47,806 nt of DNA from JABMRP01 sp964444795 (GTDB lineage Bacteria > Planctomycetota > Planctomycetia > Pirellulales > Thermoguttaceae), in assembly GCA_964444795.1 (NCBI GenBank), contig CAYUIQ010000034.1:1-47806 (forward strand), written 5' to 3'. The stretch's first letter is position 1. Every line of letters starts with the position of its first letter. Of this stretch, positions 33,463 through 42,099 are shown piece by piece. The notes beneath the pieces were generated by a model. That model was not told where the DNA came from, did no database searches, and saw only the letters and a list, made by a program, of their open reading frames with translations. The position numbers and the translations under genes were made by a program.

Positions 33463-34713
33463 TCACCACTGATCGGGAGCACCCACCGATCCGCATGCCC
33501 CGCGGCCGAAGCGCCACGTGACGCCGGCGCCTACCCAGTAACTTTGGACCGAGGCGATCGTGCTGGCAAATTGATCGCTGTTCTCGAACATGCCGCCGGC
33601 AAACAGATCGAGATCGACCCCCGGCAACGCGTCGCGAAAGCCGATGCCGCCGGTCAGCCGGTGCTGGCAGATCGCGGCAAACTGGCCCTGGACATAGCGA
33701 ACCCCGGGGACGCCGTCGGGCACCGGCACGCCGCCCACCGAGTCGAGAACGGCGGCGCGCATGGGATTTTCGTTGAAGGCGTATCCCAGCCGGAAACGGA
33801 CTCGCTTGCTGACCGAGTATTGCGCCCCCAATTGCAGCACCCATTGGTCGTCGTAGAGCGCGCCGAGGAAGTCGGCCTTGCGATGCTGTTTGTAAAGAAC
33901 GTCGGCGGCCAGCAACAGCCGTCCGTCCATGAGACTGCTGTTGGCGATACCCAGCCCGAGGTTCTCGGGATGTTGCAGCTTGAGATCGCTCACCGTACCG
34001 TCCTCGAAGAGAACGGCGTCCTGGAAGGTGAAACTCTTCATCGTCTGCCAATAGCCGCCAACGGTCGTCTTGCATCCGAGCCGGTAGCTGAGCCCGAGCG
34101 CGCCGCGAAGCCCGTAGGCTGGCGTCATGCCGCCGATGTCGACGAACGGACCGTCGAGGAACGAGGTTCCCAGCGTCATGGACGCACCGGCGGAGAGCCG
34201 ATCCGTCAGATCGACGCCGGCGCCGGCCGTGATGTCCAGCGCCACGTACATGGCCGCGGTGCCGTTGGATGCGGGAACGTCGCGAAAATCGACGCCGAAG
34301 GCTCCCCCACCGAGAAAGCCAATTCCCACGGTGACCGGCTTTCCCAAGGCGCTGAAGTCCTGCGTCACGCCGATGTTTCCCAACGCCGCGCCGGGCATAC
34401 TGGACTTGGCGCTGTAGGGGTCCACGTCCAAGGCCGGCAACCGCCCGAGTTGGGTTATCCGGTACGTCGCCTCGGCCCAGCCGCCGCCGAACGAGAATTG
34501 GGTTCCGCGAAACTGCCGCAGCGTGGCCGGGTTTCCGTTGATCGCCGACTGGAGATCCTGCGGCCGGGCGAGGCTCACGCCCGCCATGCCGCCGGAGGCA
34601 GGCATCAAGCTATTGTGTAGTTCAATACCGAACGACTGCGCCCGGGCCTCCGTGGAAAGCGCGGAGAAGCACAGAACGAAAACCGAAACGCCCATCATTG
34701 TGTTGATACGCAT
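33463..34713 (-). CDS. Outer-membrane transport protein, FadL/TodX-like
   Basis: 416 residues from ATG 34713 (AGGGGGG seven bases upstream). Signal peptide MRINTMMGVSVFVLCFSALS. The mature start has the FadL pattern SFGIELHNSLMPASGGMAGVSLARPQDLQSAINGNPATLR, with the conserved N-P-A near 80. It then alternates beta-strand stretches with turns (VGIGFLGGGAFGV, GLGIANSSLMDGRLLLAADV, RVRFRLGYAFNENPMRAAVL) as expected for a 14-stranded barrel. The end YWVGAGVTWRFG has aromatic strand residues, followed by a short extra tail. FadL channels move hydrophobic compounds across the outer membrane. Substrate is unknown. It also argues for a Gram-negative-type outer membrane. Confidence 0.84.
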   Translation of the reverse strand: MRINTMMGVSVFVLCFSALSTEARAQSFGIELHNSLMPASGGMAGVSLARPQDLQSAINGNPATLRQFRGTQFSFGGGWAEATYRITQLGRLPALDVDPYSAKSSMPGAALGNIGVTQDFSALGKPVTVGIGFLGGGAFGVDFRDVPASNGTAAMYVALDITAGAGVDLTDRLSAGASMTLGTSFLDGPFVDIGGMTPAYGLRGALGLSYRLGCKTTVGGYWQTMKSFTFQDAVLFEDGTVSDLKLQHPENLGLGIANSSLMDGRLLLAADVLYKQHRKADFLGALYDDQWVLQLGAQYSVSKRVRFRLGYAFNENPMRAAVLDSVGGVPVPDGVPGVRYVQGQFAAICQHRLTGGIGFRDALPGVDLDLFAGGMFENSDQFASTIASVQSYWVGAGVTWRFGRGACGSVGAPDQW

Positions 34714-34921
34714 CGCCAGACCCCCCTGTCGCTGGAACGGATTGCAGAGTGCGGCCAGGCGCATGTGCGATGGTGCCCGTATGAGCGCAGGCCGATTGTG
34801 CCGGAATTTCCGGTTGTTCTAGTAATATCGGCTACCCCAGGCCGAGTTCTCCCAAGAAACGGGGCGTAGGCGGGGATTTCGTGACGGATTGCCCATCCCG
34901 TCGGGGGGTGCCAAACGCCAG

Positions 34922-35953
34922 CTACTCCTTACGTTGCACCGCGTCGGTGGGAATCTCTTTCCACCGTTGTGATCGGTGGCTCTGAACGGTGCCCTCCGGA
35001 GCGCGAACGACCAGCGCGGCCGCCTCGGGAGTTGCTTCGATCAGTGCCAGCCCCTTTTGCGGGCCCAACACACTGACGGCCGAGGCCAGGCTGTCGGCCG
35101 TGATGCAGTCGGCGGCGACGACCGTGACACTGGCATGATCGGTCAGGCCGACACCCGTGTGCGGATCGACGATGTGTGAGTAGCGCCGGCCATCGATCTC
35201 GACAAACTGCCAGGCGTCGCCCGAGGTGGCCACCGCACGGTTGACCAGTTGCAGGTAATGGCTCGGCGGCCCGTCGTTCGCCAGCCGGGCCACGGCGATC
35301 CGCCAGCCCGGGCGGTCCGGCGGTGGATCGCCGACGGCAAGGTCACCGCCGGCGTCGACCAGCGCCCGGGTAATGCCGTGTTTTCTTAGGACGGCCATCG
35401 CCTCGTCGACCGCGTATCCCTTAGCGATACCGCCCAGATCGAGCCGCATGTCTGCTTTACCCAACTCGATGGCCCGATGATCCGGATGGAGGCGGACAAG
35501 CCGGTAATCAACCAGTTGCCGGGCCGCCTGCAGGCGTTCTTCGGAGGGTAGCGCGGTCTGTCGTCGGGCTCGTCGCCAGAGCCGCACGACCGGTCCCACG
35601 GTCACGTCGAACGCGCCCCCCGATTGTTTCGAAAGCGATTGGGCAGCCGTCAACACCCGCCAAAGATCGGGACCGACCGGCACCGGTTTGCCGGGGCCGG
35701 AGGTCACACACAATTGCCGCAGTTCGCTCTGGGGGTCATAGTCGCTGAGGATGTCGTTGAGCTGGCCGATGCGCCGCAAGGCAGCCTCGGCGGCTCCGGC
35801 GGCGGTCTCCTTGTCCTCGGCGTACAGTACGATCCGTATCGGCACGGCCATCTCGACGCCGGAAAACTCGAACCGCCCAAGGTCCGATTCCCCCGCCACC
35901 GCAGCCGGCGAGACGATCCCCAGCAGCCACAGCAGCGTCAATGTTCCCGTCAT
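34922..35953 (-). CDS. apbE: FAD:protein FMN transferase (ApbE family)
   Basis: 343 residues from ATG 35953, with GGGAG five bases before it. The N-terminus LTLLWLLGIVSPAAVAG is an export signal. ApbE attaches FMN from FAD to Thr/Ser of flavoproteins such as Nqr/Rnf subunits, outside the inner membrane and with Mg2+. Family blocks are present: LNDILSDYDPQSELRQL, GGAFDVTVGPVVRLW, LDLGGIAKGYAVDEAM, ALVDAGGDLAVGD, YSHIVDPHTGVGL and a final AADCITADSLASAVSVLG. No flavoprotein substrate gene is in the window. It is 208 bp from the FadL-like gene on the same strand and divergent from the FGE-fold gene. Confidence 0.92.
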   Translation of the reverse strand: MTGTLTLLWLLGIVSPAAVAGESDLGRFEFSGVEMAVPIRIVLYAEDKETAAGAAEAALRRIGQLNDILSDYDPQSELRQLCVTSGPGKPVPVGPDLWRVLTAAQSLSKQSGGAFDVTVGPVVRLWRRARRQTALPSEERLQAARQLVDYRLVRLHPDHRAIELGKADMRLDLGGIAKGYAVDEAMAVLRKHGITRALVDAGGDLAVGDPPPDRPGWRIAVARLANDGPPSHYLQLVNRAVATSGDAWQFVEIDGRRYSHIVDPHTGVGLTDHASVTVVAADCITADSLASAVSVLGPQKGLALIEATPEAAALVVRAPEGTVQSHRSQRWKEIPTDAVQRKE

Positions 35954-36125
35954 GTGTGCTCCCGCCGGTTGCGGTTTGGAATTTGTCCGAAAACAACGTT
36001 GCATTCTCTATGACTAGCCTAGTTCCCCGGCGGCCGTCCATGCAACCACCTCAACGCAGATGCAGCCACCCTCACGAGGGGTACCCGTCAGGCAAAAGGG
36101 GTAAGGCAAACTGGTCGCGGGCTAT

Positions 36126-36154
36126 TTGCAGTCGGCGGCCTGACAAAGTAGAAT
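36126..36154 (+). promoter_or_regulatory. Promoter for the FGE-fold gene
   Basis: -35 TTGCAG (36126-36131), 17-nt spacer, -10 TAGAAT (36149-36154). It would give a leader of about 190 nt that contains the hairpin and the direct repeats. Confidence 0.55.
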
Positions 36155-36306
36155 ACGTAGTAAGCTGGAAAGTCGGTTCCGCCGAAGTGGGTCGACCCGG
36201 CTTACCCCCCACGAAATCGCCTTCCCCATGGGGTGGGTCCCGCCTATGGGAGTGCTGAGTCGAGGTTCTCGTTTTCGTTGACGAGAACGAGTATTCCGTC
36301 GATTGG

Positions 36307-36335
36307 CTCTTGGTTTTGCTGTCTCTTGGTTTTGC
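36307..36335 (+). repeat. Two 13-bp direct repeats in the leader of the FGE-fold gene
   Basis: CTCTTGGTTTTGC occurs at 36307-36319 and 36323-36335 (period 16). The second copy runs into the GAGGAA ribosome site of the gene starting at 36350, so a protein or RNA bound there could affect translation. Confidence 0.8.
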
Positions 36336-36349
36336 GAGGAAATGTATCA

Positions 36350-37531
36350 ATGAGTAGGGTCATCCGTACACGGCGTCGGACGCCACTTTGGTTGGGTTTC
36401 GTCGGAGCGGTCGCAACGACCGCGGCCTGTATCGCAATCGCCGCGGAGAAAGCGGCGCCCGTGATTTCCGCTCGCGCTCCGGCCAAGGAGAAGAAACTCA
36501 ACCTGGACCCGGTTCCGACGGTCGAGTTTCTCATCGAGCCGACCGCCGTGGCCGACTCCACGGCCGAAACCGAAGCGGGAATGAAGCCCTACACCGAGGA
36601 GATCACCAACACACCGATCACCTTCGGCATGGTCCCGATCCCCGGCGGCAAATTCATGATGGGTAGCCCCGATGACGAGGACGACCGGGGCGACGGAGAA
36701 GGACCGCAGCACGAGGTCGCCATCGAGCCGTTCTGGATGGGGAAGTGTGAAGTGACCTGGGACGAATACAACGAGTGGGCGATGGAAATGGACAACAACC
36801 GTCGCAACGTGATGAAGAGAGCCTCCGACAAGTACGACCTCTTGGGCGACGCGCTGACCGCTCCCACGAGACCCTATACCGACATGACGTTCGACATGGG
36901 GCAAGACGGGTATCCGGCGATCTGCATGACGCAAGTCGCGGCCAAGATGTACTGCAAATGGCTTTCCGCGAAGACGGGCCGATACTATCGCTTGCCCACC
37001 GAAGCCGAGTGGGAGTACGCCTGTCGTGCCGGAACCACGACCGCCTATTCTTTCGGCGACGATCCGGACGATCTGGAAGACTACGCCTGGTATTTCGACA
37101 ACAGTGAAGACGGCTACGCCAAGGTTGGCGAGAAGAAGGCCAACCCCTGGGGACTGCACGACATGCACGGCAACGTCAGTGAATGGGTACTCGACCAGTA
37201 CGACGAGGATTTCTACGCAACTCTGGCCGGGAAGTCAGTCACCAACCCGCTTGCCGCGCCCACGAAAATCTATCCCCGTGTCGTGCGTGGCGGGTGTTGG
37301 GACGACGATCCCGAGATGCTCCGCAGCGCGGCGCGGCGCGGTTCGAACGTCAAGTGGAAGCAGCAGGATCCGCAGCTCCCGCAGAGCATTTGGTATCATA
37401 CCGAAACCTATTGCCCCGGGTTCCGCGTCGTCCGGCCGTTGCGCGTGCCGACGGTGGATGAGTGTAAGCGGTACGAGCCGGATGCCGAACGGATTGCCGA
37501 GTACAAGGCGGATTCCGCCGGCAAGCAATAG
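36350..37531 (+). CDS. FGE-sulfatase (SUMF1) fold protein, probably not a true sulfatase activator
   Basis: 393 residues from ATG 36350 (GAGGAA upstream; earlier in-frame starts lack it). The N-terminus is a membrane or signal segment (LGFVGAVATTAACIAIAA), then a low-complexity linker. The FGE domain spans about residues 90-385: FGMVPIPGGKFMMGSP, KCEVTWDEYNEW, YPAICMTQVAAKMYCKWLSA, YRLPTEAEWEYACRAGTTT, NPWGLHDMHGNVSEWVLD, RVVRGGCWDDDPEMLRSA, and CPGFRVVRP. True FGE needs a pair of Cys in the segment before GFR; here the segment RSAARRGSNVKWKQQD has none, so it is more likely a binding or structural relative. A strong terminator follows. Confidence 0.86.
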   Translation: MSRVIRTRRRTPLWLGFVGAVATTAACIAIAAEKAAPVISARAPAKEKKLNLDPVPTVEFLIEPTAVADSTAETEAGMKPYTEEITNTPITFGMVPIPGGKFMMGSPDDEDDRGDGEGPQHEVAIEPFWMGKCEVTWDEYNEWAMEMDNNRRNVMKRASDKYDLLGDALTAPTRPYTDMTFDMGQDGYPAICMTQVAAKMYCKWLSAKTGRYYRLPTEAEWEYACRAGTTTAYSFGDDPDDLEDYAWYFDNSEDGYAKVGEKKANPWGLHDMHGNVSEWVLDQYDEDFYATLAGKSVTNPLAAPTKIYPRVVRGGCWDDDPEMLRSAARRGSNVKWKQQDPQLPQSIWYHTETYCPGFRVVRPLRVPTVDECKRYEPDAERIAEYKADSAGKQ

Positions 37532-37562
37532 GCGGCGGTTCCCAAGCCACGCGAACATCCAG

Positions 37563-37596
37563 ACCGACCGCGGTTCGTCCGCGGCCGGTTTTTTTT
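37563..37596 (+). terminator. Intrinsic terminator after the FGE-fold gene
   Basis: Arms ACCG-A-CCGCGG and CCGCGG-CCGGT around TTCG(T), directly followed by a run of eight T. Strong GC stem with a good U-tract. Confidence 0.88.
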
Positions 37597-37948
37597 CTTG
37601 CGTTCCTTCGGGAATTCCGGAAAGGGTGCCTTGGGGGCTTTTCCCGCGATCCGGCTTGACACCGCCCTGCCCCATTTCTCCTTGCGTGCTCCCGCTTTCG
37701 CTGCTGGTCTCGATCCCCGCGGTGGCGGCCGAGAAGATCCGCGTCGCCGTGGGGAATTGATGCCGAAGCCTTGGACTGCGGCGACTCGTCGCCGCTTTCC
37801 TTTTCCCTCCGACGTGACGGCAGTTCGGACCTCCCTCGCACGAAACGGTCCGGACAATCTCCTCTGCTATCTTCGCGCTCTTCTGTTCAAGAAAAAGCCA
37901 AGTTTGGAACAGGAGGAAACGGAGGGAGCAGAGGAAGAGAAAAGGAAA

Positions 37949-37966
37949 GCGATGACAAGTCATCGC
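37949..37966 (-). terminator. Possible terminator after the NAD(P)-binding protein gene
   Basis: GCGATGA-CTTG-TCATCGC on the minus strand, followed by TTTCCTTTTC. The stem is short (7 bp) and the U-tract imperfect. Confidence 0.45.
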
Positions 37967-37982
37967 ACTCCAAAGCCGTTCT

Positions 37983-38618
37983 TCACAACTTCGCAACCGC
38001 TTCGGCAATCTCCTGGTCACCGGCGGTCACGTCAAACTGCCGACCGACCGTCTCTGGAGCCTCCAGGACGCAAGCCAACACGGCCGCTACGTCCGCGCGC
38101 GAAATCTCGCCCCGTGGCAGTCGATCGGCCAAGCTGACGCGCCCGCTGCCCGGCTCGTTGGTCAGACGCCCGGGGCGGACAATCGTGTAGTCCAACCCAC
38201 TACGGCGCAACGCCTCGTCGGCCTCGGCCTTGGCACGCAAGTAGGTTTGAAAAACCTCGTCGCCGCGCGGCTCTTCGGCACCCATGGCACTAATCATCAC
38301 GTAACGCCGGATGCCGTTTTGCCGTGCCGCGTCGATGAGCCTGATCGCTCCGTCCCGGTCCATGCTCATTTTTCGCGCGGCCCCACTCCCCGGCCCAGCC
38401 CCCGCGGCAAAGACCACTGCGTCGGCCGCCCCGGCCGCTTCGGAAATATCACCCTCGGCCTCCAAATCACAATGTACCGGTTCGGCTCCGGCCCGTCGCA
38501 CGTCGTCCGCATGATCGGGATTACGGACAAGCGCCCGCACCTGATGCCCCTGGGCCTTCAGCAACGGATGCAGCAGCATCGCGATCTGTCCGTGACCGCC
38601 GGCGATCACAATTTGCAT
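37983..38618 (-). CDS. NAD(P)-binding oxidoreductase, atypical SDR (NmrA/YwnB-like)
   Basis: 211 residues. Rossmann start MQIVIAGGHGQIAMLLHPLL has the GGxGxxA type glycine-rich motif (residues 7-13) for NAD(P). ALVRNPDHADDVRRAG, VHCDLEAEG and DAVVFAAGAGPGSG fit the NmrA/atypical SDR group, and a YLRAKAEADEALRRSGLDYT stretch replaces the classical YxxxK context. RPGRLTNEPGSG matches the typical C-terminal block. AAAGGATC lies before ATG 38618. Reaction and substrate are unknown; some members sense NADPH/NADP+ balance. It is 28 nt from the restriction-modification gene on the same strand and probably shares its transcript. Confidence 0.85.
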   Translation of the reverse strand: MQIVIAGGHGQIAMLLHPLLKAQGHQVRALVRNPDHADDVRRAGAEPVHCDLEAEGDISEAAGAADAVVFAAGAGPGSGAARKMSMDRDGAIRLIDAARQNGIRRYVMISAMGAEEPRGDEVFQTYLRAKAEADEALRRSGLDYTIVRPGRLTNEPGSGRVSLADRLPRGEISRADVAAVLACVLEAPETVGRQFDVTAGDQEIAEAVAKL

Positions 38619-38646
38619 GGGTTTGATCCTTTTAGTTTGCCCCTCG

Positions 38647-41600
38647 TTACGCGACTGGCCGCGTGATGGGCATTCTCGGTGGCGCGGTTTTCCACATCAA
38701 ATCGATCTCCTCGGGTGTTAGTCCGTACGCTTCGTTCACAAGATTGTTGATTTCCTGCTCCAACCGTAACGCTTCGCCGGCCAGCGCGCGGGCCGGATCG
38801 ATCGAACGGACGTACTCGTCTCGCAGGTTGCGAAGCGCGGCAGCAGTGAGCGGATTCTTTCTGCCCCGGCGTTTCTTGACTTCCGCTACGAAGGCATCCG
38901 AGTCCAGATCGAGTGACGATGCCAGCTTCTTGCCGGGCTTCTCGATATCGTGCTCGACGCGAAGCCAGTCAAGAATGTTGCGGCAAGTGGTCTGCTGTGC
39001 TTGTGTGATCTCGACCATTCGACCGACGCGCGATTCAACTTTGGCGCGAGTAACGTCGCTGGCAACGGCTATCGGCAGTGATTCCATGCGAAACGCGACC
39101 GGGGACAGGGCTTCGTCTTTCATGTGCGGCAGGTATCGCCAGTTATGCCACCACATGAGAGGGGAGTTCAGGAGCGCCAAAAGATACAGGTCGTCAGATG
39201 CCACGAAGAACGTCTTGTTATTCCCATACTGGCCGGTCGTGTCAATCGCGTAGGAAGGATGGAATTGAATCTCCTGGTACACGATCTTTGGCTTGTCGAA
39301 CTCCTGCCAATAGGCGCAAGATCGTAGTTCCCACCAGTTCCGCCCTTTGTCCTGCCGTTTCCTTAACCTGGTCTCCAGCGATTTCATGTGCTCATGCAGG
39401 CTCGGATATGTTCGCTGAAAAGTCCTTTCCTCGTCGCCATCCGCATCGGTCCAGGGCCATTGATGGTCGGCACTTGATTTCAGAATGACCATCCAAAGGC
39501 CACCCCAATTAGGTCGCCATCTCTTGACATCTTGCCCCCTTACATAGGGTTTTATGAGTTCTGCACACTTGGGGTCGGCAGCAACCAGAGTATTTTTCGT
39601 CGGTGTGTCAATGAGAAACGCTTCGTTCAGGCCCGTCAGAATACCCCGGTAGGGTTGGATATCCGCAAATTCGTTCAGTGGAACGCCAACTGTTCGGATC
39701 TTGTCGAGAAGTGCAACTGCCGCTGGTGGTTCAAGCTGCCAAGCCTGATCGCCCAGTTGCGACCGCTCGATCTCGAAACCCTCGGTTTCAATCTGCGTGC
39801 TCAAATCATCGATCCGAAGCTGCTCCCGGGGAATGGCACATACGCGAGTCGGCCTCGGCTTCTGCCTCTTGGCCGGACGCCGCACGACAATGATCGACGG
39901 AAAAACATCCGCTTCCTCGAAGATCTGCTTGGCGTGTCCGAAATCGACGACCGACTCCATCCACGCCTCTTCGCTGAAGAAACGGCGCAGCGGCTCACCG
40001 TAGTTGGCCCTCATCCATTTGTTGGTTACGACGAACGAGAGGAGCCCGCCGGGCTTGAGCGTCCGAAATCCCAACTCGTAGAAGTAGACGTACAGATCGG
40101 CCATGCCGTGATACGCCTTGTAGTTTGCCTCCAGGTAGGGTTTGATGGGGCCGAGCATCTCCTGCCGCACATACGGCGGGTTGCCCACCACGACGTCGAA
40201 GCCACCCGCCGCTAGAACGTCGGCAAACTGGGCCTGCCAGTCAAACGCTTTCGGATCGAGCAATGCGTCGGCCACGATGCTGTTGCCGACACAAATCGTG
40301 TCGTCCAAACTGGTGAGGATCTTGCCGCGCTGGGCCGTCTTGATCCACAGACTGAGCTTGCAGATCTCGATGGCTTCTTCGTTCAGGTCCACGCCGTAAA
40401 GGTTGTTCTGCAAAATCTGGCGGTCCAGGTCGAACAGCGTGCGATGCCCGCGCAGTTCCTCAAGCCGGTCATTCGAGGTTTCGTACGCGGCGTGCAACTG
40501 GTCAAACGCCTGAATGAGAAAGGCCCCGCTTCCACACGCCGGGTCCAGCACGCGAATCCCGGCAAGTTCATCCTGCCACGTTTCCCAGAACCGAACCAAG
40601 GAAGCACGCTGGGGGTTGTTCAGCTTCTCAAGTTGGTAAACGGCCGGATCTGCAAGTGCCGTTCGGGACGTTCCTTTGGCCGTCTTCGCGTGCGATTTGC
40701 GCAGGGTCTCGAACCGATCATCGAGAACGCCGCCAAGAGCCTGCTCGACAATGTAGCGGGTGACGAAATCCGGCGTGTAGAACGCGCCCTCTTTCTGGCG
40801 GCGGGTTCTGTGTTTATCAATGCCGACCGGCTTCGTCACCCCTTCGAGTTCGCTGCGGATTCTTTCCAGGTCGGTGATGGACTGCTCGAAGATATGGCCA
40901 AGAATGTCCACGTCGATGAGGCTTCCCGCCGTATCCGCCTCAGTATCGGCCACGACTTCGTGCGCGGGTCGGTAGTCGTAGTCGCCCAACTCCTTGAAGT
41001 AAGGGCATACTTCGTCGGGAACTTGCAGCCGATCCAATAAGGGATCGTCGGCAAACAGCCCGCCGTTGTACGCGGGGATGTTCAGGCTCGCATTCCCTTC
41101 GTTGATGGCGCAGAACAGCCCGCGAAAGTTCTCCCAAATGGGTCGCGGATGGTACGGGTCACGATGCTCGTACGCTTGGGCGATGGTATTGGCAGGCAAC
41201 AAACCCCGATCCTCGCAAAACGCGCAGAACAGAACCCTGTCCAACAGTTTCTGGGTGCCGGTGAGGATTTCGTGTGGCGACACCCCAGGGTTCGCCCGAC
41301 AAAGCTGGGCAAACGCATCCTGGCGCATATCCGCATAGCCGACATAGAACTTCTTTGTCAGTTCACGGTCAACCGTCTCGGAAGCATCCCTGAGACCGTG
41401 CAGATGGCATGGACCAACGGGCGGGACTACCCGCTCGGCACCGAGCAGGAATACGAACTTCTTCAGCAGGGCATCGTCGGAGGCGAACCTCTCGGTGTCG
41501 AATCGTTCGTAGGTGTACTGGTCCGTGCCTTTATAATAGAGACGGGTTTGCCGGATCGAAGTGATGACGATCCAGTCGCAGGGCAGGTTGATGGCGTAGC

Positions 41601-42012
41601 GGTACCCCTGGTCAACTGCCGACATTCGCCGACCACCAAACGGCCGGTCGAGCGGGTCTTTAGGGCCCTTTCCCTCCAGGGCAACGAGAAACTCTTCCCG
41701 ATCCGATTGAAAACTGCCCAAGACGGCATCGGCAAACTTGCCGTCCACTTGTACGTGCTTCTCCCGCGAAATCGTGAATCGTTCGCCACCGTCCGCCGGA
41801 CGAGTGTAGCCGAGCAACCCGCAAAAGAAGTCGGTCAAGAAATCGGGCAGGATCTCCTGTTCCTTAAATGAGTCGGCCCGCCCCGAGTTGAGCAATTCGG
41901 CCCAGTCGGCAAGCTTCGGACGCGAGGCCTCAACATATTCTGGGATCCGGAAAGCCGTCAAATGCGGGCGGAGAACGTCGGGACGGAAGAGAGGCTTGGC
42001 TTCGACAGGCAC
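38647..42012 (-). CDS. Type IIG restriction-modification enzyme (Eco57I/TaqI_C family)
   Basis: 1121 residues in one chain, starting with GTG 42012 (GGGGGG upstream; no ATG follows soon). The N-terminal part carries a PD-(D/E)xK-like nuclease pattern: Asp95 in GKFADAVLGS and Glu113-x-Lys115 in VALEGKGPKD. A helical connector follows with GAFYTPDFVTRYIVEQAL. The methyltransferase has motif I VLDPACGSGAFLIQAF (near 490) and motif IV VVVGNPPYVRQE (near 611), as in N6-adenine enzymes. The C-terminal 350 residues hold the TaqI-type target recognition domain (YRGILTGLNEAFLID, KPYVRGQDVKRW, IVYQEIQFHPSYAID). It should both cut and methylate DNA. Recognition sequence cannot be read. No separate S subunit is present. 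Confidence 0.9.
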   Translation of the reverse strand: MPVEAKPLFRPDVLRPHLTAFRIPEYVEASRPKLADWAELLNSGRADSFKEQEILPDFLTDFFCGLLGYTRPADGGERFTISREKHVQVDGKFADAVLGSFQSDREEFLVALEGKGPKDPLDRPFGGRRMSAVDQGYRYAINLPCDWIVITSIRQTRLYYKGTDQYTYERFDTERFASDDALLKKFVFLLGAERVVPPVGPCHLHGLRDASETVDRELTKKFYVGYADMRQDAFAQLCRANPGVSPHEILTGTQKLLDRVLFCAFCEDRGLLPANTIAQAYEHRDPYHPRPIWENFRGLFCAINEGNASLNIPAYNGGLFADDPLLDRLQVPDEVCPYFKELGDYDYRPAHEVVADTEADTAGSLIDVDILGHIFEQSITDLERIRSELEGVTKPVGIDKHRTRRQKEGAFYTPDFVTRYIVEQALGGVLDDRFETLRKSHAKTAKGTSRTALADPAVYQLEKLNNPQRASLVRFWETWQDELAGIRVLDPACGSGAFLIQAFDQLHAAYETSNDRLEELRGHRTLFDLDRQILQNNLYGVDLNEEAIEICKLSLWIKTAQRGKILTSLDDTICVGNSIVADALLDPKAFDWQAQFADVLAAGGFDVVVGNPPYVRQEMLGPIKPYLEANYKAYHGMADLYVYFYELGFRTLKPGGLLSFVVTNKWMRANYGEPLRRFFSEEAWMESVVDFGHAKQIFEEADVFPSIIVVRRPAKRQKPRPTRVCAIPREQLRIDDLSTQIETEGFEIERSQLGDQAWQLEPPAAVALLDKIRTVGVPLNEFADIQPYRGILTGLNEAFLIDTPTKNTLVAADPKCAELIKPYVRGQDVKRWRPNWGGLWMVILKSSADHQWPWTDADGDEERTFQRTYPSLHEHMKSLETRLRKRQDKGRNWWELRSCAYWQEFDKPKIVYQEIQFHPSYAIDTTGQYGNNKTFFVASDDLYLLALLNSPLMWWHNWRYLPHMKDEALSPVAFRMESLPIAVASDVTRAKVESRVGRMVEITQAQQTTCRNILDWLRVEHDIEKPGKKLASSLDLDSDAFVAEVKKRRGRKNPLTAAALRNLRDEYVRSIDPARALAGEALRLEQEINNLVNEAYGLTPEEIDLMWKTAPPRMPITRPVA

Positions 42013-42099
42013 GAGACCCCCCCAGAAGGTGAGTATTGATTCGATTCGTCAAACCCGGATTATACCCTGTTTCGGGGGTGAGTCCATGCGTCCCGCTAC

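Larger units (their letters stand above)
35954..36349. other. Divergent intergenic region upstream of the FGE-fold gene
   Basis: 396 bp. It holds a sigma-70 type promoter at 36126-36154, a GTTCTCGT/ACGAGAAC hairpin at 36265-36288, and a 13-bp direct repeat just before the ribosome site. No other gene is seen. Confidence 0.5.
37532..37982. other. Intergenic region with several small hairpins
   Basis: 451 bp between convergent genes. From left to right: the FGE-fold terminator, a short GTG-started frame that encodes only a signal-peptide-like stretch (37686-37760), an 18-nt dyad GCGGCGACTCGTCGCCGC (37778-37795), a purine-rich stretch (GGAACAGGAGGAAACGGAGG at 37906-37925), and the terminator of the NAD(P)-binding gene. 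Confidence 0.55.
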
